NCBI RefSeq assembly: GCF_006094275.1
Contig: NZ_CP034412.1
Coordinates: 682,001-746,000, forward strand
DNA length: 64,000 nucleotides
Reading direction: 5' to 3'
DNA from: Glutamicibacter creatinolyticus
GTDB lineage: Bacteria; Actinomycetota; Actinomycetes; Actinomycetales; Micrococcaceae
Below the pieces are notes generated by a model. The model worked only from the letters and a program-made list of their open reading frames with translations, searched no databases and had not been told where the DNA came from. This document shows positions 27,019 through 35,389 of the stretch, piece after piece (positions within the stretch are counted from its first letter, which is position 1; each line of letters starts with the position of its first letter). The position numbers and the translations under genes were made by a program.

Positions 27019-28191
27019 GTGATGCACTTGCTCAAGAAACGCTCGGTCAAGTTCCTGGCCCAGGCCGTAGCGGTCGCCGTCATCATCGCCGGCGCCGTCT
27101 TCTACATTGCCGGGCAGAAGTCCGTAACCCTGGCCATCGACGGGGACCAGCAGGTGCTGAACACCCGCGCCGCCACCGTCGAGGATCTGCTCGCCCAGCA
27201 GGACATCGCCCTGGGGGAACGCGACGAGGTCTTCCCGGCGCTGGATTCCTCGCTGGATGACGAGCAGACCGTTAAGGTCAAGCGCAACAAGTCGGTGCAG
27301 GTCTCGGTGGACGGCACCGACCGGGTCGTGCACACCACCGGGATGACCGTGGCCGACGTGGTCAAGCAGCTGGAACTGGAAAAGGGCGCCGAAGTGTCCC
27401 TCTCCGATGACATCGCCCTGATGTCACTGAGCGAAAGCATCGAAATCATCACCCCGAAGGTCGTGAACCTGAAGGTCGGCAAGGACAAGCGGCAGCAGGT
27501 GGAAACCACCGCGCAGAGCGTCGCCGAACTGCTGGACGCCGAGGGCGTGAAGCTGGATGAGAACGACGAGATCAACCTGAAGGCCGACGGCGAGACCACC
27601 AAGGACGCCAAGCCGGGCACCGAGATCAGCGACAAGATGGACGTCGACGTGATCCAGGTCGAGGTCAGGACCTGGGAAGAAACCCGCGACATCGCCTTCG
27701 ACACCGAGGAAGTCAAGGACTCCAAGCTTCAGAAGGGCAAGACCAAGGTCAAGACCAAGGGCGAAAAGGGCGAGCGCGAGCTGACCCTGCGCCAGGAAAC
27801 CCGCAACGGCACGAAGGGCGAGGAAGAAGTCCTGAAGTCCAAGGTCACCAAGGAACCGGTCGCCAAGGTCATCAAGGTCGGCACCAAGAAGCCGGCCGAA
27901 TCCAAGAGCGAGTCCAAGAAGAAGACCGCCACCCCCAAGAGCGTCTCCGGCGCCTGGTCGGCCCTGGCCAAGTGCGAATCCGGCGGCAACTGGTCGATCA
28001 ACACCGGCAACGGCTACTACGGCGGCCTGCAGTTCTCCGCCTCCTCCTGGCGTGCCGTGGGCGGCACCAAGTACGCACCGCTGCCGCACCAGGCCACCCC
28101 GCAGGAGCAGGTGGCAGCAGCGGAGAAGCTGCGCGCCAGCGGCGGTTGGGGCCACTGGCCGGCCTGTGCCCGCAAGCTCGGCCTGCTCTAG
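27019..28191 (+). CDS. rpfB: Resuscitation-promoting factor (RpfB-like)
   Basis: A 390-residue secreted, membrane-anchored muralytic enzyme. A basic N-terminus and one hydrophobic helix (about 12-33) act as signal anchor. Three DUF348 repeats follow (about 38-185), a G5 domain (about 210-290), a Lys/Ser-rich linker, and a C-terminal Rpf transglycosylase-like domain (about 312-390) with KCESGGNW, whose Glu is the expected catalytic residue, NGYYGGLQFS and GGWGHWPAC. It cleaves peptidoglycan to allow regrowth of dormant cells. GTG 27019 is directly followed by ATG 27022; either may be used, with GATGGGGAA upstream. It ends in a hairpin terminator. Confidence 0.95.
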   Translation: MMHLLKKRSVKFLAQAVAVAVIIAGAVFYIAGQKSVTLAIDGDQQVLNTRAATVEDLLAQQDIALGERDEVFPALDSSLDDEQTVKVKRNKSVQVSVDGTDRVVHTTGMTVADVVKQLELEKGAEVSLSDDIALMSLSESIEIITPKVVNLKVGKDKRQQVETTAQSVAELLDAEGVKLDENDEINLKADGETTKDAKPGTEISDKMDVDVIQVEVRTWEETRDIAFDTEEVKDSKLQKGKTKVKTKGEKGERELTLRQETRNGTKGEEEVLKSKVTKEPVAKVIKVGTKKPAESKSESKKKTATPKSVSGAWSALAKCESGGNWSINTGNGYYGGLQFSASSWRAVGGTKYAPLPHQATPQEQVAAAEKLRASGGWGHWPACARKLGLL

Positions 28192-28209
28192 AACCACGAA
28201 TTTCCCCCA

Positions 28210-28247
28210 CAGCGACGCGACCACCCCACCGGGCGGTCGCGTCGCTG
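28210..28247 (+). terminator. Terminator after rpfB
   Basis: Perfect 13-bp stem CAGCGACGCGACC with its complement, 12-base loop, followed by TTCT. Confidence 0.75.
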
Positions 28248-28294
28248 TTCTATGGGGCGCCGCGGCGGGGCTGAATGCGGGCCGGGCGCTGAAC

Positions 28295-28300
28295 TAGTAT
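28295..28300 (+). promoter_or_regulatory. -10 element of leaderless rsmA transcript
   Basis: TAGTAT lies 7 bases before GTG 28308. The intervening bases TGGAGGC include a GGAGG, which could serve the ATG 28311 only if transcription started further upstream. Confidence 0.5.
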
Positions 28301-28307
28301 TGGAGGC

Positions 28308-29192
28308 GTGATGCCTGAAGAACCCCTGCCGCTCCTGGGAGCCACCGAGATCCGACGCCTGGCCGATGAACTGGGCATCCGTCCCACCAAAACCCTGGGC
28401 CAGAATTTCGTGATCGACGGGAACACAATCCGGCGCATCGTCGCCGCCGCGGACCTTGACCCCGGCCAGACGGTGCTGGAGGTCGGACCCGGCCTCGGCT
28501 CGCTGACCCTGGGCATCCTGGACGCCGCCGCGAAGGTGGTGGCAGTGGAAATTGACCCGCCGCTGGCCCGACGGCTGCCCGAAACCGTCGCCGAGTTCCG
28601 TCCTGGACGCGAAGCGGATCTCACCGTGATCCTCAGCGACGCACTGAAGGTCACCGAACTGCCCAATGAGCCCACCGCGCTGGTGGCCAACCTGCCCTAC
28701 AACGTGGCCGTGCCGGTCGTGCTGCACCTGCTGGAGCACTTCCCCTCCATCCGCCACGGCCTGGTCATGGTCCAGGATGAGGTGGCCGACCGGATGAGCG
28801 CCGTCCCGGGCAGCAAGATCTACGGGGTGCCCTCCGTCAAGGGCGCCTGGTACGGCACCATGCGCAAGGCCGGGGTCATCGGCATGAACGTGTTCTGGCC
28901 GGCCCCCAAAATCCACTCCGGGCTGGTCTCCTTCACCCGGGACGCGAAGCGCGGCGACGCCCCGCCGCGCACCGAGGTCTTCGCCGTCATCGACGCCGCC
29001 TTCGCCCAGCGCCGCAAGACGCTGCGCGCCGCCCTGTCCGGGTGGGCCGGCTCCGGGGCCCGGGCCGAAGCGATCCTCAACCGTGCCGGGATCGACCCGC
29101 GCGAACGCGGCGAGAAGCTGGACATCGACGGGTTCATCGCCATCGCCCGCGCCGCCGCAGAAGTCACCGACGCAGCGGATGAAACCCCATGA
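28308..29192 (+). CDS. rsmA: 16S rRNA (adenine(1518)-N6/adenine(1519)-N6)-dimethyltransferase
   Basis: A 294-residue KsgA/RsmA enzyme that dimethylates two adjacent adenines in helix 45 of 16S rRNA late in 30S assembly. Motifs are [10 protein letters not shown] near residues 25-34, [16 protein letters not shown] (SAM motif I) near 57, and the catalytic NLPYN near 128. The C-terminal helical domain is present. GTG 28308 and ATG 28311 are adjacent; the leaderless -10 box fits the GTG. Its stop overlaps ispE by four bases. Confidence 0.96.
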   Translation: MMPEEPLPLLGATEIRRLADELGIRPTKTLGQNFVIDGNTIRRIVAAADLDPGQTVLEVGPGLGSLTLGILDAAAKVVAVEIDPPLARRLPETVAEFRPGREADLTVILSDALKVTELPNEPTALVANLPYNVAVPVVLHLLEHFPSIRHGLVMVQDEVADRMSAVPGSKIYGVPSVKGAWYGTMRKAGVIGMNVFWPAPKIHSGLVSFTRDAKRGDAPPRTEVFAVIDAAFAQRRKTLRAALSGWAGSGARAEAILNRAGIDPRERGEKLDIDGFIAIARAAAEVTDAADETP

Positions 29193-30127
29193 ACGAACCC
29201 AAGAACTTCGTGATCGCCCACGCCCCGGGCAAGATCAACTGCTACTTCCGGGTCGGCCCGCCGCGTGAGGACGGGTACCACGACGTGGCCAGCCTCTACG
29301 TGGCGGTCTCCCTGTTCGAGGAGATCCGCGCAACCCTGCGCCAAGACGGCGAACTACACCTGCGCCTGGATGAGGCCTCCACGGTGGTCGACGAACCCGA
29401 AACCTTCCCGCTGGGCCCGGGCAACCTGGTCCACCAGGCCGCACAGCTGCTGCGCGAACACGCCGGGGTGAACCTGGGGGCCGATCTGGAGATCCTCAAA
29501 CGGGTGCCGATCGCCGGGGGCATGGGCGGCGGCTCCGCCGACGCCGCCGCCACCCTGGTGGCCTGCAACGAACTGTGGGGCACCGGGCTGGACCGTGAGG
29601 AACTGGGCCGGCTCGGCGCCCGGCTGGGCGCCGATGTGCCCTTTGCGCTGATGGGCGGGGCCGCCATCGGACTGGGCGTGGGGGACCAGCTGGCCCCGCT
29701 GCTGACCCGGGCGCGCACCGACTGGGTGCTGATCCCGGCCAGCTACGGGCTGTCCACCCCACGGGTCTACGCCATGCTGGACCGGCTGCGCGCCGGGCAA
29801 TCGATCCCGGTGCCCACCGAAGTGGACCCGCAGGTCATCAAGGCCCTGATGGAACCCGACGCGCAGGCGCTGGCCGACACCCTGGTCAACGATTTGACCC
29901 AGGCCTCGCTGGCGCTGGCCCCCGAACTGGGCACCGTGCGCGACCTGGCCGAGGGGGCCGGGGCGCTGCGGGCCATGGTTTCCGGCTCCGGACCCACCCT
30001 GGCGCTGCTGGTGCGCGACGCCGAGCACGCCCGCGAAGTCATGGCCCAGCTGGGCGATGAGGTCGGGGTCGCCACCCTGGCCGTGCAGGCCCCCGCGCCC
30101 GGGGCGCGGATCGTCCACAGCCAGTAG
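29189..30127 (+). CDS. ispE: 4-diphosphocytidyl-2-C-methyl-D-erythritol kinase
   Basis: A 312-residue GHMP kinase of the non-mevalonate isoprenoid pathway; it phosphorylates CDP-methylerythritol at the 2-OH. The N-terminus [20 protein letters not shown] is typical, the ATP-binding glycine loop is [17 protein letters not shown] near residues 108-124, and the C-terminal GHMP motif is [12 protein letters not shown] near 263. The ATG overlaps the rsmA stop (ATGA), so the two are translationally coupled. This places isoprenoid supply beside rRNA modification as in most actinobacteria. Confidence 0.96.
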   Translation: MNEPKNFVIAHAPGKINCYFRVGPPREDGYHDVASLYVAVSLFEEIRATLRQDGELHLRLDEASTVVDEPETFPLGPGNLVHQAAQLLREHAGVNLGADLEILKRVPIAGGMGGGSADAAATLVACNELWGTGLDREELGRLGARLGADVPFALMGGAAIGLGVGDQLAPLLTRARTDWVLIPASYGLSTPRVYAMLDRLRAGQSIPVPTEVDPQVIKALMEPDAQALADTLVNDLTQASLALAPELGTVRDLAEGAGALRAMVSGSGPTLALLVRDAEHAREVMAQLGDEVGVATLAVQAPAPGARIVHSQ

Positions 30128-30215
30128 CCTCCCGCCCTTCCCATCCCCGCCCTTCCCCGGTAGGCTTGCGCGAACACCCAACCCCCGTGGGGGCGGATCA
30201 GGAGGATGGGATCTG

Positions 30216-30380
30216 ATGCAGGTCTGGCCCCGCAACGCGGCTCTGACGCTGCTGCTGATCGCCCTGGCACTGTTGGCCGTCTTTCAATGGCTGCCGGCGT
30301 TGCTGCTCTTCCCCGCCGCCGGTGCCCTGCTGGTTTGGAATCAGGCGCCGCCCACGGGCCAGCGGCGTGGCGAATACTGA
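30216..30380 (+). CDS. Small hydrophobic protein (54 aa)
   Basis: An ORF encoding 54 residues with a long hydrophobic stretch (ALTLLLIALALLAVFQ and ALLLFPAAGALLVW), probably two transmembrane helices or a hairpin, and a short polar C-terminus. ATG 30216 has a strong AGGAGG 10 bases upstream, which is the main support for translation. It is 88 bases after ispE in the same direction, so it may be co-transcribed. No family is recognised. Confidence 0.5.
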   Translation: MQVWPRNAALTLLLIALALLAVFQWLPALLLFPAAGALLVWNQAPPTGQRRGEY

Positions 30381-30501
30381 ATTCCTTGCGCCGTTCAGGC
30401 GGCGGAACGCGGCCATTGCCAGGAAGGTGTCGCCCGCCTACGCTTAGCTGCAAGTGGGCCCGTCTTCGCCGGCCCGAGGTTGCAACGGGGCGGTGCGTTA
30501 G

Positions 30502-31872
30502 ATGATCAACGGGCAGGTTTCACACTGGTGGGAACAACTGGGCAGCCCCCAGCCGCGTCCGGCGCTGCCCGGGTACCTGTCCACCGACGTGGCCATCGTC
30601 GGCGGCGGATTCACCGGCCTGTGGAGCGCCTACTACCTGAAAAAGCTGCAGCCGCTGCTGCGCGTGGTGGTGCTTGAACAACGCCACGTCGGCTACGGGG
30701 CCTCGGGACGGAACGGAGGGTGGCTGACCAACTCCATCACCGGCGGTCGGCAACGCCACGTGGCCCGCTTTGGTCGCAGTGGCGCCGAGGCGTTCCAGCA
30801 GGCCATGAACCGCAGCGTGGATGAGGTCATCGACGTCTGCCGGGCCGAGGGGATCGACGCCGACATTCAGCGCGGCGGGGAATTCCAAGTCGCCTACACC
30901 CCGGCCCAGGAAGCCCGGCTGCGCGCGGATTTTGCGTCCGAGCGCAGCTGGGCGCACACCGACGTGCAGCTGCTGCAGGCCGCAGAGGCCCGCGCCCGGA
31001 TCAACATTGCCGGAACCCGGGCGGCACTGTGGCACCCGCATGCGGCGCGGATCCATCCGGCAAAGCTGGTGACCGGACTGGCCGCGGCGGTGGAACGGCT
31101 CGGGGTGGAGATCTACGAAGACACCCGGGTCACCGAGATCCTGCCCCACCTGCTGCACACCAGCCACGGCAGCGTCGCAGCCGAACACATCGTGCGGGCC
31201 ACCGAGGGGTTCACCGCCGCCCTGCCCGGGCTGCGCCGGCTGTGGCTGCCGATGAACTCTTCAATGATTGTGACCGAGCCGCTGCCGCCAGCGGTGTGGG
31301 ATGAGCTGAACTGGTCCAAGGGGGAGGTGTTGGGGGACTACGCGCACGTGTACATGTACGCCCAGCGCACCGCCGATGACCGGATCGCCATCGGAGGCCG
31401 CGGGGTGCCCTACAAATATGGGTCCCGCACCGACCTTGATGGGCGCACCGCGTCATCGACCGTCGCGGCATTGAGCGGCATCCTGCACCGCTTCTTTCCC
31501 GTCACCAGCCAGGCACGCATCGAGCACGCGTGGTCCGGGGTGCTGGGCGTGCCCCGGGACTGGGCGGCAACGGTGGGCCTGGACCGGGACACCGGGCTGG
31601 CCTGGGCCGGGGGATACGTGGGTACGGGGGTGAGCGCCACCAATTTGGCCGGACGGACCCTGGCCGACTTGATCCTGGGACGCGACAGCGAGCTGGTGCA
31701 CCTGCCCTGGGTGGATCGCCAGGCCCGCCGATGGGAACCCGAGCCGCTGCGCTGGCTCGCCACCACCTCACTATATGCGGCCTATCATGCCGCCGACCGG
31801 TCTGAGGCCGCCGGACGTGAACGCACCTCGCCGATTGCCCGGATCGCCGATCTCATCACCGGCAAATCTTGA
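30502..31872 (+). CDS. FAD-dependent oxidoreductase (DAO superfamily)
   Basis: A 456-residue amine or amino-acid oxidase-like flavoprotein. The dinucleotide-binding motif is VAIVGGGFTGLWSAYYL near residues 29-45, followed by the acidic end of beta 2 (VVLEQRHVGYGASGRNGGW), a combination typical of PuuB/gamma-glutamylputrescine-oxidase-like enzymes. The C-terminal FAD motif region is GLAWAGGYVGTGVSATNLAGRT (only partly quoted) near 365-385. Substrate cannot be named from sequence; amines or N-methyl amino acids are possible. It begins the accessory block that separates ispE from the ABC-F gene. No strong ribosome-binding site is visible, so the exact start is uncertain. Confidence 0.82.
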   Translation: MINGQVSHWWEQLGSPQPRPALPGYLSTDVAIVGGGFTGLWSAYYLKKLQPLLRVVVLEQRHVGYGASGRNGGWLTNSITGGRQRHVARFGRSGAEAFQQAMNRSVDEVIDVCRAEGIDADIQRGGEFQVAYTPAQEARLRADFASERSWAHTDVQLLQAAEARARINIAGTRAALWHPHAARIHPAKLVTGLAAAVERLGVEIYEDTRVTEILPHLLHTSHGSVAAEHIVRATEGFTAALPGLRRLWLPMNSSMIVTEPLPPAVWDELNWSKGEVLGDYAHVYMYAQRTADDRIAIGGRGVPYKYGSRTDLDGRTASSTVAALSGILHRFFPVTSQARIEHAWSGVLGVPRDWAATVGLDRDTGLAWAGGYVGTGVSATNLAGRTLADLILGRDSELVHLPWVDRQARRWEPEPLRWLATTSLYAAYHAADRSEAAGRERTSPIARIADLITGKS

Positions 31873-32098
31873 GCTGTTCAATCCGCAATTCGAACATCTG
31901 AGATCCTTCCCAGTTAACGCAGAGAGCTTGTTCGCGCTATCCTCCTTAAGAACGATGGCGAACTGTGAGGATCACGAGTACTGTGACCTGAAGTGATTTA
32001 TTGTTCTGGGATCGGTTATTTTTTGCGACCATTGCAGTGGACATCATGGCCCGTGCAAACCCTGTAATAAGCTATCGAACACCTGCCTAAGGAGAACT

Positions 32099-32377
32099 AT
32101 GGAAGAGCGCGTGGCTTTGCGCCAAACTCCGTATCCAATCCCCACGCTGGTCATGATGGGCGGCGCACTTCTTGTCGCCCTGATGTCGGTGGACTGGACC
32201 GGATCCGGCCAGGAACGCCCGATCTGGGTTTTCCTGCTGCCACCAATCTTCGGGTCCGTCGGAAGCCTGCTTGGCCTCGCTCGCCGGGACTACTCCTGGG
32301 CGACCGCTTCGGCCATCCTGGGTCTGGGGCTGCTGCCCATGCCCATCATCCTCACCCTGCTTGTTGACGGAATGTAG
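32099..32377 (+). CDS. Small membrane protein, hypothetical (92 aa)
   Basis: A 92-residue protein with three predicted helices (about 15-30, 42-58 and 68-90) and polar linkers. The start is well supported by CTAAGGAGAACT immediately before ATG 32099. No family is recognised. The preceding 226 bases are less GC-rich than the surroundings and contain a TGTAAT that could be a -10 element. It converges with the malY gene. Confidence 0.65.
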   Translation: MEERVALRQTPYPIPTLVMMGGALLVALMSVDWTGSGQERPIWVFLLPPIFGSVGSLLGLARRDYSWATASAILGLGLLPMPIILTLLVDGM

Positions 32378-32412
32378 CGACCCTGTCAATCCAGCTCCGC
32401 CCCGCGCCGGAA

Positions 32413-33582
32413 TTACCGGCGCGCCACGGCGTCAGCCATCTGCTGTACGGTCTGGATCAGCAGCGGACGGGGCATCGCGAAATTCATGCGGAGAAAACCC
32501 TCCAGGCCGGAACCGCACTCCGCACCGTCCACCACCGCCACCTGGGCCTGCTGCAGCATGAACTGCTGGGCATTGGGCGGCAGGCTGAGCCCGCTGGTGT
32601 TCAGCCAGGCCAGATAGGTGCCTTGCGGCGCAAGCCAGTCAATGCCCGGCAGTTGCTCGGACAGCAGTTGCCCCAGCAGGTCACGGTTGCCCTGCAGGTA
32701 CTGCAGCACTTCATCGCGCCAGGCAGCACCATGATCATAGGCCGCCACGGTCGCCCGCATGCCCGGCAGGGAAGCGCCATGGCTGATGAAAAAACCATAC
32801 TCCTGCCAGCGCTCAAGATCTTGCGGATTTGAGAAGAGCAGCTGCGCGCACTTCAGGCCGGGAATGTTGAAGGTCTTGGACGCCGCGGTCGCAGTGATCG
32901 CATGGCGCGCCGCGGCCGAGTTAACCGAGGCGTAGGGCAGGTGATCCCGTCCGTCAAAGCTGATGGACGCGTGGATTTCATCGGAAAATACCCGTGCGTC
33001 GTGCCGGGCCACGATGGCCGAGAGCTCCTCCAGCTCGGTGCGCGAGTACATTTTCCCAATGGGGTTGTGCGGGTTGCACAGAATCACCAGGCCGCCAGCC
33101 GGGGCCAGTGCCGTGTCGATGGCGGCCAGATCCATGTGCCAGCCGTGCTCATCCCGCAACATCGACACTTCAATGACCCGCCGCTGGCGCAGACGCGGGA
33201 ACTTCAGGAACGGCATGTAGGCGGGGGTGGGCAGCACCACCGGCGCCGCGGGATCAAGGAAATAATCCAGCACGCCGCCCAGCCCGGCCAGCACGTCTCC
33301 GATCGGCACGATGTTCTGCACGCCAGGGGCCCAACCGAAGTTCGTCGAATAGTAGTCATTGGTGGCCCGGGCCAGCTCGTGTTCCAGCCACGGGGGAGCG
33401 TAACCGGTCAGTTCGGAGGAGGCATACTCCTCCAGCGCCGTGCGGATTGGCGCAGCCAGACCAAAATCCATCTCCGCCACCCAGGCGCCCATGGCGTCGG
33501 GAAAACCTGTCCACTTCAGGGACCCGCCCGATCGTAGGGACTGAACACTGCGTTGGTCCCACTGCTTCCAATGCTCCGTCAT
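32413..33582 (-). CDS. MalY/PatB-family PLP-dependent aminotransferase or C-S lyase
   Basis: A 389-residue fold-type I PLP enzyme. The PLP lysine is K236 in SKTFNIPGLKCAQ; CNPHNPIGK lies at 169-177 and DEIH at 201-204, all characteristic of MalY/PatB proteins, many of which are cystathionine beta-lyases that cleave C-S bonds with release of pyruvate and ammonia. The start ATG has GGGGTGG upstream. It is the second gene of a two-gene unit, only 15 bases after the PIG-L gene, which suggests a joint role in processing a thiol conjugate, although the exact substrate is unknown. Confidence 0.88.
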   Translation of the reverse strand: MTEHWKQWDQRSVQSLRSGGSLKWTGFPDAMGAWVAEMDFGLAAPIRTALEEYASSELTGYAPPWLEHELARATNDYYSTNFGWAPGVQNIVPIGDVLAGLGGVLDYFLDPAAPVVLPTPAYMPFLKFPRLRQRRVIEVSMLRDEHGWHMDLAAIDTALAPAGGLVILCNPHNPIGKMYSRTELEELSAIVARHDARVFSDEIHASISFDGRDHLPYASVNSAAARHAITATAASKTFNIPGLKCAQLLFSNPQDLERWQEYGFFISHGASLPGMRATVAAYDHGAAWRDEVLQYLQGNRDLLGQLLSEQLPGIDWLAPQGTYLAWLNTSGLSLPPNAQQFMLQQAQVAVVDGAECGSGLEGFLRMNFAMPRPLLIQTVQQMADAVARR

Positions 33583-33597
33583 CAGTCCACCCCGTCC

Positions 33598-34311
33598 CTA
33601 GTTGTACACCCGGAACGCGACTTCACCCCCGGCAGCGGGGTCGATGCCGCCCAGCACCCGATCCACCACCTGGGCCCGTGCCTGTTCCTCAATCGGGTCT
33701 TCACTCAGCCGGGTGAGGTACTCCCGGTGCTCAGACAGCGCAGCGATCGCGGCGGTGATATCGGCCTCGCCGACCGGAACGTAGTGGGTGGGGCTCTCGT
33801 CGGCAAATACCGCGATCATCCGCACGCCGGTCCAGACCGGTTCCTCCAGGTCCGGAAAGATCCAGGAGTTCGCGGCATCGGAGACCGAATCCAGCACTGC
33901 CCGGCCGACCGCCTGATGGTCAGCCGAGTTGCGGTTCACTCCACCAAAGGCCCGATCGAAGTTTAGGGTGATGACGACGTCGGGACGGTAGGCCCGGATT
34001 TTCTGGGCGAATTTGCGTCGCATCTGCAGGCCGTATTCCAGGCGGCCGTCCGGCATTCCGAGGAATTCGAGGTTCTGCACCCCAACATGTCCGATGGCCC
34101 GCTGTTGTTCAGCTTCACGCAGTGGACCGGACTGTGCCGGTGCGATGCCCTCGATGCCTGCCTCGCCGGAGGTCGCCAGCACGTAGCTGACTTCCTTGCC
34201 TTGCCCGGTCCAGCGATTGACCGCCAGCGCGGTTCCGTATTCGGGGTCATCGGGGTGGGCCATCAGCACCAGGGCCCGGTTCCAGTCCTCATCAAACAGT
34301 TCTAGGCTCAT
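33598..34311 (-). CDS. PIG-L/LmbE-family deacetylase or amidase
   Basis: A 237-residue zinc hydrolase of the PIG-L family, whose members remove acyl groups from amino sugars (MshB) or cleave mycothiol S-conjugates (Mca). Zinc-binding motifs are AHPDDPE at residues 18-24 and SADHQAVG near 130; the conserved TSGEAG and REAEQQRA segments are present. It is shorter than typical MshB or Mca (about 290-300 residues). It is upstream of and close to malY in the same direction, and divergent from a methyltransferase. The substrate cannot be named from the sequence. Confidence 0.87.
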   Translation of the reverse strand: MSLELFDEDWNRALVLMAHPDDPEYGTALAVNRWTGQGKEVSYVLATSGEAGIEGIAPAQSGPLREAEQQRAIGHVGVQNLEFLGMPDGRLEYGLQMRRKFAQKIRAYRPDVVITLNFDRAFGGVNRNSADHQAVGRAVLDSVSDAANSWIFPDLEEPVWTGVRMIAVFADESPTHYVPVGEADITAAIAALSEHREYLTRLSEDPIEEQARAQVVDRVLGGIDPAAGGEVAFRVYN

Positions 34312-34656
34312 GCCGCGATTCTTCCCGATAAGCGGTGACTTGCCAATACTTCAAAAAAATCGCCAGAAGCCAGAACAGGCGCCGTCCTGCTTGGGTTCCA
34401 GGCCAAGGCCTTTGGTTTAGCGGCCCATCAGGGAGGGAGGACAGCGATTCTGGGGCACTGCATGTTAACGAGCTGCCCGTCGGGACGCAGGAATTGCGGA
34501 CCGTTGGGGTAGTGTCAGCCGTGCCGAGGTTGCTGAGACTAGTCCGAAGACAGCAAGGAACGCGTTGGCCATCGTCCTGTGTGGAAGTCGTCGTTCGGTC
34601 AGTGCTCTGTCGGCTGACCAGCTACCGTTTCATGAAGTGCTCGACCCGGAGGGATC
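34312..34656. other. Intergenic region between PIG-L gene and methyltransferase
   Basis: This 345-base region between divergent genes has a somewhat lower GC content and no convincing coding sequence on either strand. It should contain both promoters, but I could not pick out a well-spaced pair of elements. CCGGAGGGATC directly precedes the methyltransferase ATG. Confidence 0.4.
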
Positions 34657-35358
34657 ATGAAAGAAACCAACTATGACCATTTCGCCGCTGCGTATTCCAC
34701 GGAAAACCAGGGTAGCCTGCTCAACGCGTACTACGAGCGACCGGCCATGCTTGAACTTGCCGGAGGCGTTGAGGGGCATCAGGTACTGGATGCCGGATGC
34801 GGATCTGGCCCCCTCATGGAAGAACTGCGCAATCGGGGCGCCAATGTTGTTGGCTTCGATGCCAGCGCAGCCATGATCGACCTCGCCCGCAGCAGGCTCG
34901 GTTCGGCGGCAGATTTGTCGGTTGCAGACCTTAGCCGGCCACTTTCCTATTCCGATGACTCATTCGACGAGGTAATGGCATCCCTGGTTCTTCATTACCT
35001 GAAAGATTGGGTGGCGCCGCTTAGGGAATTTCGTCGCGTGCTTCGACCCGATGGGCGGTTGATCGTATCCGTCAATCACCCAATCCTTTACCCGTGGACT
35101 CGCCCGGGCCAAGACTACTTCAAGCTCACCCGGTACAGCGATGAACTCACCTTCGACGGTCAATCCGCGAAGCTCACTTACTGGCACCGCCCGCTGCACA
35201 TGATGACCGACGCCTTTTCGGAAGCTGGATTTCGAATCGAGGTGCTCAGCGAGCCAGGGTATTCGCCCGAAGCTCCCGCGGAAATCATTCCGCCTCAGTT
35301 CAAGGACCGAACCGCGTTTTTGAGTTTCATCTTCTTCGTTCTACGTCCCGATGGGTAG
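34657..35358 (+). CDS. Class I SAM-dependent methyltransferase (less GC-rich)
   Basis: A 233-residue UbiE/methyltransferase-11-type protein. Motif I is VLDAGCGSGPLMEEL near residues 43-57, with acidic D after beta 2 (VVGFDASAAMID), DLSRPLSYSDDSFDEV near 93-108 and the post-motif SLVLHYLKDW. FRRVLRPDGRLIVSV follows. The start has GGAGGG upstream. Codon use is visibly less biased to GC third positions than that of its neighbours, suggesting recent acquisition. The substrate is unknown; it is divergent from the PIG-L/MalY pair and may belong to the same pathway. Confidence 0.88.
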   Translation: MKETNYDHFAAAYSTENQGSLLNAYYERPAMLELAGGVEGHQVLDAGCGSGPLMEELRNRGANVVGFDASAAMIDLARSRLGSAADLSVADLSRPLSYSDDSFDEVMASLVLHYLKDWVAPLREFRRVLRPDGRLIVSVNHPILYPWTRPGQDYFKLTRYSDELTFDGQSAKLTYWHRPLHMMTDAFSEAGFRIEVLSEPGYSPEAPAEIIPPQFKDRTAFLSFIFFVLRPDG

Positions 35359-35389
35359 CGAGAAAGCCGCCAGCAGCCGCCTCCGGTGC

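Noticed and set aside
34335-34676. A 113-codon frame between the PIG-L and methyltransferase genes
   Set aside because: No ribosome-binding site, no recognisable domain and Arg/Ser-rich composition; treated as non-coding.
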